From the NCBI GenBank assembly GCA_964016875.1, contig OZ024724.1:48548438-48612437 (forward strand): a DNA stretch of 64,000 nucleotides, read 5' to 3'. This stretch comes from Fallopia convolvulus. Lineage: Eukaryota > Streptophyta > Magnoliopsida > Caryophyllales > Polygonaceae. Below are positions 63,361-64,000 of this stretch, one piece after another. The number at the start of each line of letters is the position of its first letter. Positions within the stretch are counted from its first letter, which is position 1. The notes under the pieces were generated by a model. It did not search any database. It saw nothing but the letters and a program-made list of their open reading frames with translations, and was not told where the DNA came from. The position numbers and the translations under genes were made by a program.

Positions 63361-63733
63361 GGCCATCTCCAACAGTTTCCCTATAAGTTTCTTCAAAATG
63401 AAGAGTCAAAAGTCATATTCTCCAAATAAAATTTACTTTAACTCCAACAGTTTCTTCATTTTAAAGAATCTTACATTTATTAGTTTTATTTATATATAAT
63501 TTTTTTTTATAAAATTTCATATGACCAATCACAAGTTTCCATGTATACACTTTTAATTAATGCATTCTCCAAATAAATTTAGAGAATTCTCTAAATATAG
63601 AGAAAACACTTCAATCTTTTGGAGAATTCTCCATTATAAAGAATTGGATAGGGAAGCTGTTGGGGCAAAAAAATGGGTAAAATTCTCCAAATACACAATT
63701 TTCAACAATTTGGGGAAGCTGTTAGAGATGGCC
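63361..63733. mobile_element. Tourist-like (PIF/Harbinger) MITE, 373 bp
   Basis: Terminal inverted repeats GGCCATCTCCAACAG and CTGTTAGAGATGGCC (one mismatch), flanked by TAA on both sides (63358-63360 and 63734-63736). A TAA/TTA 3-bp duplication and a GGCC-type end are typical of Tourist MITEs. It sits in the transporter's intron and has no coding. Confidence 0.85.
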
Positions 63734-63736
63734 TAA

Positions 63737-64000
63737 CAACACTAGTCTTTCACATATATACTTTTTTTCTTATCAGATATTTAATGAAATCTACAATTGT
63801 CAATACTGAAAGGAAAAAGTTGTGCATTGTGCAGTCTCCATCTTACCTACTTAAGCCACATACTACGTTTTATGACTATTTGGGTAGATAACATATGACA
63901 TTTTGACTCCAAAATATGAACATGCAAGGGGTAATCTGATGGCACTCTCAAGCAACTTATGGAAGCAATTTGACAAGAATTCTCTCATAAAGAAATTTGC
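63737..64000. other. Continuation of transporter intron to window edge
   Basis: No exon or other feature recognised. Confidence 0.5.

Overview
This window is nuclear DNA of a flowering plant, almost certainly a eudicot. The evidence is spliced genes with GT-AG introns, plant-only families (Dof transcription factor, CYP701A-type cytochrome P450, FAR1/MULE transposase, zf-XS), Arabidopsis-type TTTAGGG telomere-like repeats, and a dense nested load of plant transposons. The species is not identifiable from sequence alone; an asterid is a guess.

Layout. (1) 1-~9955: an old Athila-lineage Ty3/gypsy element on the minus strand (LTR, tRNA-Asp-type PBS, gag, pro, RT-RNase H, integrase, env-position ORF; 3' LTR off the left edge), broken by stops and frameshifts and peppered with a short GC-rich palindrome. 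(2) 10349-20567: a 10.2-kb LINE on the plus strand with poly(A) and a perfect 12-bp target-site duplication. It carries very long hydrophobic open frames before ORF1 and between ORF1 and ORF2, joined by TAATG and ATGA overlaps. (3) 21283-34601: a 13.3-kb Mutator-like element (MULE) with inverted ends and a perfect 9-bp target duplication. It holds a FAR1-type transposase gene, a small zf-GRF/membrane gene, an unassigned 136-aa gene, a coiled-coil plus zf-XS gene (the finger type of SGS3/FDM/IDN2 RNA-silencing proteins) and about 2.8 kb of telomere-like and 39-bp tandem repeats. (4) 34877-40519: a Helitron, a TRIM, a copia fragment, and a non-autonomous MULE with a hairpin-rich foldback element nested in it.

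(5) 40888-45463 is the host gene island: an intact eight-exon ent-kaurene oxidase (gibberellin pathway, 518 aa), then an intronless Dof transcription factor. (6) ~47740-53626: a second Athila-lineage element, plus strand, that has lost RT, RNase H and most of integrase. (7) 53627-57362: two ~200-bp direct repeats flanking a long-TIR element that itself contains a small Helitron. (8) 57362-61090: the 5' part of a copia element (minus) and a degenerate copia RT fragment (plus). (9) 61294-right edge: the last four exons of a lysine/histidine-type amino acid transporter (minus), with a TAA-flanked Tourist-like MITE in the intron.

The host genes (KO, Dof, amino acid transporter) do not form a functional unit. 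The coherent systems are the mobile elements. The two most unusual are the MULE, which combines a transposase with a silencing-type zinc finger gene, and the LINE with chained hydrophobic frames. All homology calls were made by eye from motifs; none was confirmed by a search.
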